From positions 1 through 64,000 of the forward strand of contig NZ_PXNO01000007.1 in assembly GCF_003007715.1 (NCBI RefSeq): 64,000 nt of DNA, in the 5' to 3' direction. Source of the DNA: Marinobacter shengliensis (GTDB taxonomy: Bacteria; Pseudomonadota; Gammaproteobacteria; Pseudomonadales; Oleiphilaceae). Positions 1 through 11,900 of the stretch are shown piece after piece. A program made the translations under genes and the position numbers. Below the pieces are notes generated by a model, which was not told where the DNA came from, did not search any database, and saw nothing but the letters and a program-made list of their open reading frames with translations. Numbering within the stretch: position 1 is the stretch's first letter; every line of letters begins with the position of its first letter.

Positions 1-239
1 CTTTCTGATCACTGGGTCAGATTTGCTCTTTAACAAATTGGACGAGATAGAACACGAATAGATTTCTCTCATTATCTCCGAGAGAAACTGTTCAAAGTGA
101 TAGCGATTTCAAGCGTTATCCGGTGTTGTCGTTGAAGTGGTTGTTATATTGCTTCAAGTGACTGTCTCGAAACAGGGTTCTGTATCAGGCTTGCCTGGTA
201 AAGGATGCTGAATCGTGATCAGTTGTCTTGGGGTTATAT
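1..239 (+). other. 3' part of the 16S-23S rRNA internal transcribed spacer
   Basis: This stretch ends directly at the 23S 5' end and carries a boxA element and the left arm of the 23S processing stem, so it is transcribed spacer of an rRNA operon running on the plus strand. No tRNA cloverleaf is visible in it; any tRNA-Ile or tRNA-Ala gene of the spacer would lie to the left of the window. Confidence 0.85.
24..35 (+). promoter_or_regulatory. boxA antitermination site
   Basis: The sequence TGCTCTTTAACA matches the rRNA boxA consensus bound by NusB-S10 in nascent RNA. Its place about 200 nt before the 23S gene is the usual one for the spacer boxA that keeps Rho from terminating rRNA transcription. 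Confidence 0.85.

Positions 240-247
<8 letters not shown>
221..247 (+). other. left arm of the 23S precursor processing stem
   Basis: Positions 221-247 are complementary to 3122-3149 with very few mismatches. They bracket the mature 23S ends, giving a helix of about 27 bp. This is the expected RNase III substrate that releases pre-23S rRNA. Confidence 0.8.
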
Positions 248-3131
<2,884 letters not shown>

Positions 3132-3235
3132 ATAACACCCAAGACAATTGCGGATAACGCAGAGCAGGGCAAACGCCAGGCTCCACAGAAATCAACATCA
3201 CGTTCCATCTCGTCCTTCCCAGTGATCATCCGTTT

Positions 3236-3352
3236 TGCCTGACGACCATAGCGGTCTGGAACCACCTGATCCCATCCCGAACTCAGAAGTGAAACAGACC
3301 AGCGCCGATGGTAGTGTGGTTCGCCCATGTGAGAGTAGGTCATCGTCAGGCT
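3236..3352 (+). rRNA. rrf: 5S ribosomal RNA
   Basis: The terminal arms TGCCTGACGA and TCGTCAGGCT pair with each other, and the internal GAACTCAGAAGTGAAAC block is the conserved 5S core. The length of about 117 nt is typical. It lies 104 nt after the 23S 3' end and is followed at once by a terminator, so it is the last gene of the rRNA operon. No tRNA follows it. Confidence 0.96.
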
Positions 3353-3361
3353 CTTAATACC

Positions 3362-3396
3362 AAAAGCCCCAGCATCCTTGATGCTGGGGCTTTTTT
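3362..3396 (+). terminator. rRNA operon terminator
   Basis: A 14-bp stem (3362-3375 with 3381-3394) has a GC-rich centre and is followed by a run of T ending at 3396. It is a classical Rho-independent terminator placed 10 nt after 5S. Confidence 0.95.
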
Positions 3397-3415
3397 ATTT
3401 GTGCTTCGGGAGAAG

Positions 3416-3424
3416 TGATATACT
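3416..3424 (+). promoter_or_regulatory. possible extended -10 promoter for leuA
   Basis: TGATATACT reads as an extended -10 (TG-n-TATACT at 3416-3424), about 50 nt before the leuA start and just after the rRNA terminator. The -35 region is poor, so this rests on the -10 alone. No leader peptide or attenuator fits in the 74 nt available. Confidence 0.4.
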
Positions 3425-3471
3425 CCCTACCATTATCCAAACCCAAACCAAGTTTTGATGGGAGCCTTCCA

Positions 3472-5022
3472 ATGGCCGCAACTGATCACCTGGTCATTTT
3501 TGACACTACTCTCCGTGATGGCGAACAGAGCCCTGGCGCCACCATGAACAAGAACGAGAAGCTGCGTATTGCCAAGGTGCTCGAGAAATTGCGCGTGGAT
3601 GTGATAGAGGCCGGCTTTGCAATTGCCAGTCAGGGCGACTTCGAAGCGGTCAAGGCCATCGCAGAAACCATCAAGGATTCCACGGTATGTAGTCTTGCTC
3701 GTGCCCTGGATAAAGATATTGATCGTGCGGCGGAGGCCATCCGCCCAGCGGACAGCGGCCGTATCCATACCTTTATTGCCACCTCACCGATCCATATGAA
3801 GCATAAGCTGCAGATGGAGCCAGACCAGGTGGTGGAGCAGGCGGTTCGGGCGGTAAAGCGTGCTCGTAGCCATACCGACGACGTGGAGTTTTCCTGTGAA
3901 GACGCCGGTCGTTCCGAGCTGGATTTCCTGTGCCGAATTATCGAAGCGGCGATTGATGCCGGCGCCCGAACCATTAATATTCCAGACACTGTCGGTTATG
4001 CAATCCCCGAGCAGTTCGCTGAAACAATTCGACAGCTATTGAACCGTATCCCCAACGCTGACAAAGCCATTTTTTCCGTCCATTGTCATAATGATCTGGG
4101 GCTGGCTGTGGCTAACTCTCTTGCTGCGGTTACCAGTGGTGCCCGCCAGGTGGAGTGCACCATTAACGGTCTGGGTGAACGTGCCGGTAATGCTTCTCTG
4201 GAAGAAATCGTGATGGCGGTGCGTACCCGCCAGGATCTCTTCAATATTGATACACGAATCGATACCCAGCACATCGTGCCGGCGTCCCGGCTTGTGTCGA
4301 CCATTACCGGTTTTCCGGTTCAGCCCAACAAAGCGATTGTCGGAGCCAATGCCTTTGCCCATGAATCCGGAATCCATCAGGATGGCGTTCTGAAGCACCG
4401 GGAAACCTATGAGATTATGCGCGCGCAAGACGTGGGCTGGCATACCAATAGCCTGGTTCTGGGTAAGCATTCCGGTCGTAACGCCTTCCGTACCCGGTTA
4501 CTGGAACTGGGCATTCAGTTCGATACCGAGTCCGAGCTGAATGAAGCGTTTACCCGTTTCAAGGCCCTGGCTGATCTGAAGCACGAGATTTTTGATGAAG
4601 ATCTCCAGGCCATAGCCAGCGACACGCGTCAGAAAGACGAGGAGGGGCGTTATGGTCTCGTCTGCATGCAGGTCTGCTCGGAAACCGGTGTTGTACCCAA
4701 GGCTCATCTGACCCTGACCATGGATGGCAAGGAACACACGGTTGAGGCCGAGGGCAGTGGTCCGGTGGATGCAACATTCAAGGCGATTGAGTCGCTGGTT
4801 GATTCAGGCTGTAATCTCCAGCTGTATTCCGTGAATAATATAACCAGTGGCACCGATGCCCAGGGCGAAGTGACCGTGCGCCTTGAGCGTGGCGGGCGTA
4901 TTGTCAATGGCGTTGGCTCTGATACTGATATCATCATCGCATCAGCAAAGGCCTATATCGAGGCGTTGAACCTGATTGCCAGAGGTGGTATTCGTCAGCA
5001 CCCTCAGGTGGCCGATGTCTGA
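3472..5022 (+). CDS. leuA: 2-isopropylmalate synthase
   Basis: The enzyme condenses acetyl-CoA with 2-ketoisovalerate, the first committed step of leucine synthesis, in the cytoplasm. The 516-residue protein has the HMGL-like TIM-barrel start [13 protein letters not shown] and the metal-site motif HCHNDLGLA. The C-terminal LeuA regulatory domain, where leucine binds in this family, also appears intact. I chose ATG 3472 because GGGAG lies 7 nt upstream and the protein then starts [10 protein letters not shown] as in homologues. The frame is open to 3415, but those 19 residues look non-coding. The gene is not beside leuBCD, a frequent arrangement in this group. It is followed 42 nt later by holD. 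Confidence 0.96.
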   Translation: MAATDHLVIFDTTLRDGEQSPGATMNKNEKLRIAKVLEKLRVDVIEAGFAIASQGDFEAVKAIAETIKDSTVCSLARALDKDIDRAAEAIRPADSGRIHTFIATSPIHMKHKLQMEPDQVVEQAVRAVKRARSHTDDVEFSCEDAGRSELDFLCRIIEAAIDAGARTINIPDTVGYAIPEQFAETIRQLLNRIPNADKAIFSVHCHNDLGLAVANSLAAVTSGARQVECTINGLGERAGNASLEEIVMAVRTRQDLFNIDTRIDTQHIVPASRLVSTITGFPVQPNKAIVGANAFAHESGIHQDGVLKHRETYEIMRAQDVGWHTNSLVLGKHSGRNAFRTRLLELGIQFDTESELNEAFTRFKALADLKHEIFDEDLQAIASDTRQKDEEGRYGLVCMQVCSETGVVPKAHLTLTMDGKEHTVEAEGSGPVDATFKAIESLVDSGCNLQLYSVNNITSGTDAQGEVTVRLERGGRIVNGVGSDTDIIIASAKAYIEALNLIARGGIRQHPQVADV

Positions 5023-5064
5023 TAATGACGCTGTGTGGCACTTGTCTCCGGTCAGAGGCATGAC

Positions 5065-5874
5065 GTGATCCGAACAGAAGCGGAAAGGCAGTTCTATCTC
5101 GGGGCCGCAGGCATTCATCTGTGGTATGCCCGCGCACCGCTGCCTGGCGCGGCGGCAAGCCCGGAGTATGATTTCGGCGTTGCCGAAGTCGAGCCAGCCC
5201 CGGTCGTTGTTGATGCGCCGGCAACCAAGCGTACCGTGCCCAATCGCCCTGCCGTTGATCCCGGCAATAAAGACCGTCTGGCGCAACTCAAAAATCTGAT
5301 GGAGACCGGCGCTGGTAAACCAGATAAAGCAGCGCCGCTGGCCGAGGCTGAGTCGCAAGTTGTGGATTCCGTCGAGCCAGACTCGGCCGCAGAACTGTTG
5401 GGTGAAAATCAGCCCGAGGTCAGCCCACGGGTTGCTTCGATCAAAGATATCGCTCGGCTGTGTCTGCAGTTCTGGGTGGGAGATAGAGTTCTTTTGCTTG
5501 CCAATCTCTCCGAGGAAGCCAGTTTCAGCATGCAGGACGCACTGGCTCGCAACATTCTTCGCAGTCTCGGTGAGCAGACCCTGGACATGTCAGACGTCAT
5601 TCGCTGGCCACTGTTCAATAATCTGAGGGTGTCGCTCAACAGTGATGCAGATCTGACGGGCTTACTGCGGCAAGCGCTGGTCCCTGCCACTGGCAAGTCT
5701 GTCATAGCGCTTGGTCTGGGAGCCGGGGCCGGTGCGGTACCCAATATCCTTTCCGACGTTATGGGTCGCGGCCCGGAAGTGGTGTTTGACGCCTCCCTTG
5801 CTGGCCTGGCAAGTAACCCGGTATTGAAACGAGAGTTATGGCAAAAGATTCGCTCCCTGGGCACGAAGGATTAA
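5065..5874 (+). CDS. holD: DNA polymerase III psi subunit, divergent HolD-like
   Basis: This 269-residue protein would be the psi subunit, which links the tau clamp loader to chi and SSB. It lies directly before rimI, the position of holD in E. coli and of the experimentally identified psi gene of Pseudomonas aeruginosa (PA4679, from memory). At the N-terminus FYLGAAGIHLW recalls E. coli psi QLQQLGITQW. At the C-terminus SNPVLKRELWQKI recalls ANPTARAALWQQI. Between them sits a Pro/Ala/Glu-rich linker (about residues 40-125) absent from the 137-residue E. coli protein, as in pseudomonads. GTG 5065 has AGAGG 6 nt upstream and gives an N-terminus like psi. GTG 5035 is an alternative with no clear ribosome site. 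The stop overlaps the rimI start. Confidence 0.75.
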   Translation: MIRTEAERQFYLGAAGIHLWYARAPLPGAAASPEYDFGVAEVEPAPVVVDAPATKRTVPNRPAVDPGNKDRLAQLKNLMETGAGKPDKAAPLAEAESQVVDSVEPDSAAELLGENQPEVSPRVASIKDIARLCLQFWVGDRVLLLANLSEEASFSMQDALARNILRSLGEQTLDMSDVIRWPLFNNLRVSLNSDADLTGLLRQALVPATGKSVIALGLGAGAGAVPNILSDVMGRGPEVVFDASLAGLASNPVLKRELWQKIRSLGTKD

Positions 5875-6353
5875 TGTCGACACAAATCCTTCGCCAGGTT
5901 CAGAATCAGGACCTGACGGTCCGCAGCCTCGTGGAATCCGATCTCCCCCGAGTGATGGAACTGGAGCGCCTGGGGTATTCTCACCCCTGGCCGGTGTCTG
6001 TATTCCAGGACTGTTTTAAGCCGCAATATCGACTGTGGGCGCTGATGCAAGGCGATGAGTTGGTAGGTTATGCCGTAGTCAACTATATGGTTGATGAGGC
6101 TCACCTGCTGAATGTCTGCGTGCATCCTGCCCTGCGGGGTCACGGAGCTGGCCGTTACTTGTTGCGCTACGCCGTGGCTGAATCTATCCGGGACGGAATG
6201 GTACAGATGATTCTGGAAGTCCGGCAAAGCAACGAAGCGGCGGCTGCGTTGTATGCCAGCGAGGGATTTGAGGAAATCGGCCGCAGGCCCGGCTACTACC
6301 CGGATGCCACTGGACGAGAAGATGCCCGCGTAATGGTCTATCGGTTCACCTGA
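5874..6353 (+). CDS. rimI: ribosomal protein S18-alanine N-acetyltransferase
   Basis: This GNAT-fold acetyltransferase modifies the N-terminal alanine of ribosomal protein S18. The 159-residue protein has the acetyl-CoA pyrophosphate-binding loop ([10 protein letters not shown]) and the RimI-type ending with [16 protein letters not shown] 5874 overlaps the holD stop codon (TAATG) with an AAGGA just upstream, giving translational coupling. The open frame back to 5838 is inside holD and not needed. holD-rimI is a conserved pair. Confidence 0.92.
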   Translation: MSTQILRQVQNQDLTVRSLVESDLPRVMELERLGYSHPWPVSVFQDCFKPQYRLWALMQGDELVGYAVVNYMVDEAHLLNVCVHPALRGHGAGRYLLRYAVAESIRDGMVQMILEVRQSNEAAAALYASEGFEEIGRRPGYYPDATGREDARVMVYRFT

Positions 6354-6374
6354 CCCCACGCTACCCCGTATAAT
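6345..6374 (+). promoter_or_regulatory. promoter of prfC
   Basis: A perfect TATAAT lies at 6369-6374, with a weak -35 (TTCACC, 6345-6350) 18 bp upstream. It ends 40 nt before the prfC ATG, in the 61-nt gap after rimI. Confidence 0.6.
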
Positions 6375-6414
6375 AGTCCGTTTTTCACCCAACCCAATCA
6401 GGTTTCCGTTGTTT

Positions 6415-7995
6415 ATGTCTAACCTATCCCAGGAAGTGGCCAAGCGCCGCACCTTTGCGATTATCTCGCACCCGGATGCCGGTAAAACCACCATTACCGA
6501 GAAAGTGCTGCTCTTCGGTCAGGCGCTTCAGAAAGCCGGAACGGTCAAGGGCAAGAAGTCCGGCCAGCACGCAAAGTCCGACTGGATGGAGATGGAAAAA
6601 GAGCGGGGTATCTCGGTCACCACCTCAGTGATGCAGTTTCCTTATGGTGGCAAGCTGGTCAACCTGTTGGATACCCCAGGTCACGAAGACTTCTCTGAGG
6701 ATACCTATCGGACCCTGACGGCGGTTGATTCGTGCCTGATGGTTATCGACAGCGCCAAGGGCGTTGAGGAACGCACCATCAAGCTGATGGAAGTGACCCG
6801 CCTGCGTGATACGCCAATCATCACCTTCATGAACAAACTGGATCGCGACACCCGGGACCCGATCGAGTTAATGGATGAAGTGGAAGATGTTCTAAAAATT
6901 GCCTGCGCCCCCATCACCTGGCCGATTGGCATGGGCAAGAGTTTCAAGGGTGTCTACCACTTGTATCGGGATGAAGTGATCCTCTATCAGACTGGCCAGG
7001 GCCACACCATTCAGGAAAAGCGGGTTGTCAAAGGCCTGAATAACCCCGAGCTCGATGAAGCGATTGGCGGCTATGCCGCTGACCTGCGTGACGAAATTGA
7101 ATTGGTTAAGGGTGCGTCTCATGAGTTTGATCATGAGGCATTCCTTGCCGGGCAACTAACCCCGGTGTTCTTTGGTACCGCACTCGGTAATTTCGGTGTG
7201 GACCATATGCTGGATGGCCTGGTTGACTGGGCGCCTGCGCCCCAGGGGCGCGAAACGGATGTGCGCAAGGTTGAGCCGGCGGAAGATACTTTTTCCGGTT
7301 TTGTATTCAAGATCCAGGCAAACATGGACCCACAGCATCGTGACCGGGTCGCGTTCCTGCGTATCGTGTCAGGTCGCTACAATCAGGGTATGAAGGCGCG
7401 CCATGTGCGGATTGGTAAAGAGGTGAGGTTCTCCGATGCACTGACGTTCATGGCGGGTGATCGTGAGCATGCCGAAGAAGCTTATGCCGGGGATATCATC
7501 GGCCTGCATAACCACGGCACCATCCAGTTGGGTGATACCTTCACCGCAGGCGACGACATGAAGTTTACCGGCATTCCCAACTTCGCACCGGAGCTGTTCC
7601 GTCGTATCCGGCTCAAGGATCCTCTCAAGGCCAAGCAGCTGCAGAAAGGGCTGATTCAGCTCTCCGAAGAGGGGGCTGTACAGGTGTTCCGGCCGATGAA
7701 GAACAACGACCTGATCGTGGGTGCAGTTGGTGTGCTGCAGTTCGACGTGGTGGTGAGTCGTCTCAAGAGTGAATACAAAGTCGAGGCTGTTTACGAGCCG
7801 ATCAACGTCGCTACAGCGCGTTGGGTGAGTTGCAGTGATGAGCGCAAGCTGGATGAATTCCAGCGCAAGAACCAGGACAACCTGGCGCTTGATGGCAGTG
7901 ACCGCCTGGCCTATATCGCCCCGACGATGGTGAACCTGAATCTGGCTCAGGAGCGTTATCCTGACATCCAGTTCCATAAAACCCGGGAACACTAA
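6415..7995 (+). CDS. prfC: peptide chain release factor 3
   Basis: RF3 is a translational GTPase that recycles RF1 and RF2 from the ribosome after termination. The 526-residue protein matches the usual length of about 527-529. Visible motifs are the P-loop HPDAGKTT, the switch [14 protein letters not shown] and the NKLDR guanine-specificity motif. RF3-type domains II and III follow. ATG 6415 begins [14 protein letters not shown], as in homologues; a TTG two codons upstream is less likely. It has its own promoter but may also be read from holD-rimI. Confidence 0.97.
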   Translation: MSNLSQEVAKRRTFAIISHPDAGKTTITEKVLLFGQALQKAGTVKGKKSGQHAKSDWMEMEKERGISVTTSVMQFPYGGKLVNLLDTPGHEDFSEDTYRTLTAVDSCLMVIDSAKGVEERTIKLMEVTRLRDTPIITFMNKLDRDTRDPIELMDEVEDVLKIACAPITWPIGMGKSFKGVYHLYRDEVILYQTGQGHTIQEKRVVKGLNNPELDEAIGGYAADLRDEIELVKGASHEFDHEAFLAGQLTPVFFGTALGNFGVDHMLDGLVDWAPAPQGRETDVRKVEPAEDTFSGFVFKIQANMDPQHRDRVAFLRIVSGRYNQGMKARHVRIGKEVRFSDALTFMAGDREHAEEAYAGDIIGLHNHGTIQLGDTFTAGDDMKFTGIPNFAPELFRRIRLKDPLKAKQLQKGLIQLSEEGAVQVFRPMKNNDLIVGAVGVLQFDVVVSRLKSEYKVEAVYEPINVATARWVSCSDERKLDEFQRKNQDNLALDGSDRLAYIAPTMVNLNLAQERYPDIQFHKTREH

Positions 7996-8014
7996 CCAGC
8001 CACCGGAGGATTCC

Positions 8015-8782
8015 ATGCAGCTGGTCGATGCCCATTGTCATTTCGATTTCCCCGAATTTGACGGGGTTCGCGATCAGGTTCTGGATACGGCCAGGGCTCG
8101 GGGTGTGGAGGCGCTGGTGGTTCCGGGGGTGCGCAGGGTGGATTGGGATCGGGTTGAGGCGCTGGCGTCCCCGGCACGCGGGCTCTGGTATTGTCTTGGC
8201 ATTCATCCTTGGTTCGTCGACGAGCACAGCGAGCAGGATCTGGTGGTTCTGGAAACTCGGCTTTCGGCCCGGCCCGAGGGCTGCGTAGGGCTTGGTGAGT
8301 GTGGCCTTGATGCCCTTCATGGCGATCTCGCTGCACAATTGCCGTGGTTCCAGGCGCAGATCGACATTGCGGCCGGGCTAACCTTGCCTCTGGTCATCCA
8401 TTCGGTGCGCAGCCATGATCAGGTGCATGGCCTGCTGCGATCGTCCGGCTGGTCCGGCAGGGCCCTGATTCACGGGTTTTCCGGCAGCTACCAGCAAGCC
8501 AGGAAACTGGTAGATCTGGGCTGCTTTATCGGTGTGGGGGGTGTGATTACCCACGACCGGGCCCATAAAACCCGCGATGCCATTGCACGGTTGCCCCTGG
8601 AGGCGCTGGTGCTTGAGACCGACGCGCCGGATATGTCGCCAGCCGGTGTGGCCAAGGGGCAGAATTCCCCGGTGTACCTGCTGAACGTTGTGCAAGCGTT
8701 GGCGGAGCTTCGGGGCGGGCCGGTTGAGGCAGTCGCAGAAACCCTGTACGACAACGTCCAACGGTTATATGGTTGGCGCTGA
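8015..8782 (+). CDS. TatD-family metal-dependent hydrolase
   Basis: This 255-residue protein is a TatD/YjjV-type amidohydrolase-fold protein. Enzymes of this family act as DNases (3'-5' exonuclease in E. coli TatD) or related hydrolases. Metal ligands are visible as DAHCHFDFPEFD at the N-terminus, the GECGLD glutamate, VIHSVRSHD, the HGFSGS histidine and LETDAPDMSP. A strong GGAGGA ribosome site precedes ATG 8015, 19 nt after prfC, so co-transcription is likely. It may be the YjjV paralogue rather than TatD itself; no tat genes are near. Confidence 0.88.
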   Translation: MQLVDAHCHFDFPEFDGVRDQVLDTARARGVEALVVPGVRRVDWDRVEALASPARGLWYCLGIHPWFVDEHSEQDLVVLETRLSARPEGCVGLGECGLDALHGDLAAQLPWFQAQIDIAAGLTLPLVIHSVRSHDQVHGLLRSSGWSGRALIHGFSGSYQQARKLVDLGCFIGVGGVITHDRAHKTRDAIARLPLEALVLETDAPDMSPAGVAKGQNSPVYLLNVVQALAELRGGPVEAVAETLYDNVQRLYGWR

Positions 8783-8826
8783 GTTCAGGGGAGAATAGGG
8801 GATTGACGAAACACCTTGAGGCAGGG

Positions 8827-8855
8827 TTGGCTTTCCTTGCGGCTTCGAGTATACT
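8827..8855 (+). promoter_or_regulatory. promoter of rplM-rpsI
   Basis: TTGGCT (8827-8832) and TATACT (8850-8855) are separated by 17 bp. They are followed by a GC-rich discriminator (TCGCGCCC), the hallmark of stringently controlled ribosomal promoters. This predicts a leader of about 140 nt before rplM, where autogenous control by L13 could act, as known for E. coli. Confidence 0.75.
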
Positions 8856-9001
8856 TCGCGCCCTGGCTTTTCAAGGCGACGTCACTATCTCAGCCCCGAA
8901 TGGTGGCGACGTCAACATACAGGTATGAACCTCCTCCGGATGCCTTGCATTTACCGGTGGTGGTTTTTAACGTTTCTTATATAGCGTTCAAGGCGGAATC
9001 A

Positions 9002-9430
9002 ATGAAGACTCTGAGTGCGAAACCAGAAACAGTAAAACGTGACTGGTACGTTGTAGACGCAGCCGGCAAGACGCTGGGTCGTCTGTCAACCGAAATCGCC
9101 CTTCGTCTGCGGGGCAAGCATAAGCCTGAGTATACCCCTCACGTGGACACTGGCGACTACATCATTGTTATCAATGCCAGCCAGGTGAAGGTTACCGGCA
9201 AAAAGGCATCAGCAAAAATGTATTACAGCCATACCGGCTTTCCGGGTGGAATCAAATCCATCAACTTCGAGAAGCTGGTTGACAAGGCTCCCGAGCAAAT
9301 CATTCAGAAGGCTGTAAAAGGCATGCTTCCGAAGGGCCCGCTCGGCCGCGCCATGTTCAAGAAGCTGAAAGTGTACGCAGGCGCTGAGCATGCTCATGCC
9401 GCCCAGCAGCCCAAAGAACTCGACATCTAA
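9002..9430 (+). CDS. rplM: 50S ribosomal protein L13
   Basis: L13 is an early 50S assembly protein that binds 23S rRNA. The protein is 142 residues, identical in length to E. coli L13, and begins [20 protein letters not shown]. The internal GRLS and [13 protein letters not shown] blocks are typical. ATG 9002 is preceded by AAGGCGGA. The open frame extends upstream to 8816, but that part overlaps the promoter and leader and has no L13 similarity. It is the first gene of the rplM-rpsI operon. Confidence 0.98.
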   Translation: MKTLSAKPETVKRDWYVVDAAGKTLGRLSTEIALRLRGKHKPEYTPHVDTGDYIIVINASQVKVTGKKASAKMYYSHTGFPGGIKSINFEKLVDKAPEQIIQKAVKGMLPKGPLGRAMFKKLKVYAGAEHAHAAQQPKELDI

Positions 9431-9442
9431 CGGAAGGCGAAT

Positions 9443-9835
9443 ATGTCTGTAGCACAAAATTACGGTACTGGTCGCCGCAAATCATCCACGGCTCGCGTCT
9501 TTATCAAGCCGGGTAGCGGTAACATCTCCATTAACGGTCGCACCATCGAAGATTTCTTCGGTCGTGAAACTCTTCGCATGATCGTTCGTCAGCCGCTGGT
9601 TGTTGCTGAGTCAGCTGATCGATTCGACATCACCATCACTGTAAAAGGTGGCGGTATCAGTGGCCAGGCCGGCGCCATTCGCCACGGTCTGACTCGTGCG
9701 CTGATGGAATACGACGAAACTCTGCGCCCTGCGCTGCGTAAGGCGGGTTATGTTACCCGTGACGCCCGTAAGGTTGAGCGTAAGAAGGTTGGTCTGCGCA
9801 AGGCGCGTAAGCGTCCTCAGTACTCCAAGCGTTAA
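9443..9835 (+). CDS. rpsI: 30S ribosomal protein S9
   Basis: S9 is a small-subunit head protein whose C-terminal tail reaches the P-site tRNA. The 130-residue product starts [18 protein letters not shown] and ends in the basic tail [11 protein letters not shown], whose final SKR is the part that contacts tRNA. It lies 12 nt after rplM with a GGAAGG site and ends before a strong terminator. Confidence 0.98.
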   Translation: MSVAQNYGTGRRKSSTARVFIKPGSGNISINGRTIEDFFGRETLRMIVRQPLVVAESADRFDITITVKGGGISGQAGAIRHGLTRALMEYDETLRPALRKAGYVTRDARKVERKKVGLRKARKRPQYSKR

Positions 9836-9856
9836 TCGGCACCACTGTCGATGGAA

Positions 9857-9884
9857 AAACCCGATCCTATGGTCGGGTTTTTTT
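9857..9884 (+). terminator. terminator of rplM-rpsI
   Basis: The AAACCCGA (9857-9864) / TCGGGTTT (9873-9880) stem is followed by a T tract to 9884, 21 nt after the rpsI stop. Confidence 0.92.
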
Positions 9885-10071
9885 GTGTCTTTCTGGTGGC
9901 CAGAATTTTGATCTGACGCAGGGATAGGCTCTTGGGTGAGCCTTTCCGGCTTGTAAGCGAGGGGTAATTTCATTACCATTTCAGCGCTTATATTTTTGGG
10001 TTGTGAAGTCCTTTTCGAAGCGCAGTGCCGGTTTTCCGCGTCTGTGCCTCGCCTGATGGGAGAAAACCATA

Positions 10072-10668
10072 ATGAGTAATGGCGACGTGAACCAAGGTCG
10101 ACGCCGGTTTCTGATCGGCGCAACGTCCGTGGTGGGTGGTGTCGGCGTCGTCGGTGCAGCGGTTCCTTTCGTGGCGTCCTGGAATCCCAGTGCGAAAGCG
10201 GAAGCGGCCGGTGCTCCGGTAACCGTAAGTGTCGACAAAATCGAGCCGGGTCAACAGATTACCGTCGAGTGGCGGGGTAAGCCGGTGTGGATTATCCGGC
10301 GTACCGAGGAGATGATTGAGAACATCGAAAAGCTGTCTCCGAGAATGAAAGACCCTGAATCTGAAACGGCGAGTCAGCAGCCGGCCTATATTTCCGGTGC
10401 TCAGCGTTCTCTCAAGCCGGAGTTCATTGTTCTTGTGGGTATCTGTACCCACCTGGGCTGTGTGCCGAGCTACCGCCCCGAAGTGGCGCCTGCCGATCTG
10501 GGTAGCGAGTGGTTGGGCGGCTTGTTCTGTCCGTGCCATGGCTCCCGATTCGACTTGTCCGGTCGTGTGTTCTCCAATCAGCCGGCTCCGCTGAACCTTG
10601 AGGTTCCGCCGTATCGGTTTGATGACGATGCGACCATGACCATTGGTCTTGATCCGGAGGCAGCGTAA
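10072..10668 (+). CDS. petA: ubiquinol-cytochrome c reductase iron-sulfur (Rieske) subunit
   Basis: This is the 2Fe-2S subunit of the cytochrome bc1 complex, moving electrons from ubiquinol to cytochrome c1 on the periplasmic side. The 198-residue protein has an N-terminal twin-arginine-like signal/anchor (GRRRFLIGA, then a hydrophobic helix to about residue 42). It also carries the two cluster-binding boxes CTHLGC and CPCHGS. The end shows the bacterial Rieske PYRF block. It is the first gene of petABC; its stop overlaps the petB start (TAATG). Confidence 0.97.
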   Translation: MSNGDVNQGRRRFLIGATSVVGGVGVVGAAVPFVASWNPSAKAEAAGAPVTVSVDKIEPGQQITVEWRGKPVWIIRRTEEMIENIEKLSPRMKDPESETASQQPAYISGAQRSLKPEFIVLVGICTHLGCVPSYRPEVAPADLGSEWLGGLFCPCHGSRFDLSGRVFSNQPAPLNLEVPPYRFDDDATMTIGLDPEAA

Positions 10669-11900
10669 TGCAGAAGCTTATTAACTGGGTAGACGAGCGT
10701 CTGCCAATTGTCGATGCTTGGAACAAGCATGTAGGTAAGTATTACGCGCCGAAGAACTTCAACATGTGGTATTTCTTCGGTTCGCTTGCCATGCTGGTGC
10801 TGGTGAACCAGCTGGTTACCGGTATCTGGCTGACCATGAGCTACAACCCGTCTGCAGAAGGCGCCTTTGCCTCTGTGGAATACATCATGCGCGATGTGGA
10901 GTGGGGTTGGCTGTTGCGTTACCTGCACTCTACCGGTGCCTCTGCGTTCTTCGTGGTGGTCTACCTGCATATGTTCCGTGGCCTGATGTACGGCTCTTAC
11001 CAGAAGCCCCGTGAACTGATCTGGATCTTCGGCATGTTGATCTATCTGGTGCTGATGGCCGAAGCTTTCATGGGCTACCTGCTGCCATGGGGCCAGATGT
11101 CCTACTGGGGCGCCCAGGTTATCGTTAACCTGTTTGGTGCCATCCCGGTGATTGGTGAAGACCTGTCTCTGTGGATTCGTGGCGACTACCTGATTTCCGG
11201 TATTACCCTGAACCGTTTCTTTGCCCTGCATGTGGTTGCATTGCCGATCGTGCTGCTGGGTCTGGTGGTACTGCACATTCTTGCTCTGCACGAAGTGGGT
11301 TCCAACAACCCTGACGGTATCGATATCAAGAAGAATAAGGACGAGAACGGTATCCCGAAAGACGGTATTCCGTTCCACCCTTACTACACCGTGCATGACC
11401 TGCTGGGTGTGGCGGTGTTCTTCTTCATCTTCTTCATCGTCGTGTTCTACTTCCCTGAAATGGGTGGCCTGTTCCTGGAGAAGCCGAACTTCGAGCCGGC
11501 TAACAGCCTGAAGACGCCAGAGCACATTGCGCCGGTGTGGTATTTCACTCCGTTCTACGCCATGTTGCGGGCGGTGACCGTCGACCTGTTCGGTCTGGAT
11601 GCCAAGTTCTGGGGCGTGGTTGTGATGGGGGCGGCAATTGCCATCCTGTTCGTGCTGCCATGGCTCGACAAGAGCCCGGTGCGGTCCATCCGCTACAAGG
11701 GTTGGATGAGCAAGGTGGCTCTCGCCATCTTCGTGGTCAGCTTCATCATTCTGGGTTACCTGGGCATTGTTCCGGCCACTGAGGGGCGGACCATTGCGGC
11801 CCAGATTCTGACGGTGCTGTACTTCCTGTACTTCATTCTCATGCCGTTCTACACGCGCATGGAAAAAACCAAGCCAGTACCAGAGAGGGTGACAGGATAA
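10668..11900 (+). CDS. petB: cytochrome b of the bc1 complex
   Basis: This inner-membrane subunit carries the low- and high-potential b hemes and the two quinone sites. The 410-residue polytopic protein has paired heme-ligand histidines in RYLHSTGASAFFVVVYLHMFRG and in the later FFALHVVALP...LHILALH helix. The Qo-site PEW-type motif occurs here as PVWYF within the HIAPVWYFTPFY block. Start and stop codons overlap its neighbours by one base each, indicating coupled translation and fixed stoichiometry. Confidence 0.97.
   Translation: MQKLINWVDERLPIVDAWNKHVGKYYAPKNFNMWYFFGSLAMLVLVNQLVTGIWLTMSYNPSAEGAFASVEYIMRDVEWGWLLRYLHSTGASAFFVVVYLHMFRGLMYGSYQKPRELIWIFGMLIYLVLMAEAFMGYLLPWGQMSYWGAQVIVNLFGAIPVIGEDLSLWIRGDYLISGITLNRFFALHVVALPIVLLGLVVLHILALHEVGSNNPDGIDIKKNKDENGIPKDGIPFHPYYTVHDLLGVAVFFFIFFIVVFYFPEMGGLFLEKPNFEPANSLKTPEHIAPVWYFTPFYAMLRAVTVDLFGLDAKFWGVVVMGAAIAILFVLPWLDKSPVRSIRYKGWMSKVALAIFVVSFIILGYLGIVPATEGRTIAAQILTVLYFLYFILMPFYTRMEKTKPVPERVTG

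Noticed and set aside
3353..3471. tRNA gene after 5S, or a leucine leader peptide before leuA
   Set aside because: No cloverleaf is present, and the 74 nt after the terminator hold no Leu-rich short frame.
9951..9979. TTGTAA-17-TACCAT promoter and GGTAA/TTACC repeat before petA
   Set aside because: The match is weak and the repeat only 5 bp, so it was not listed as a feature.
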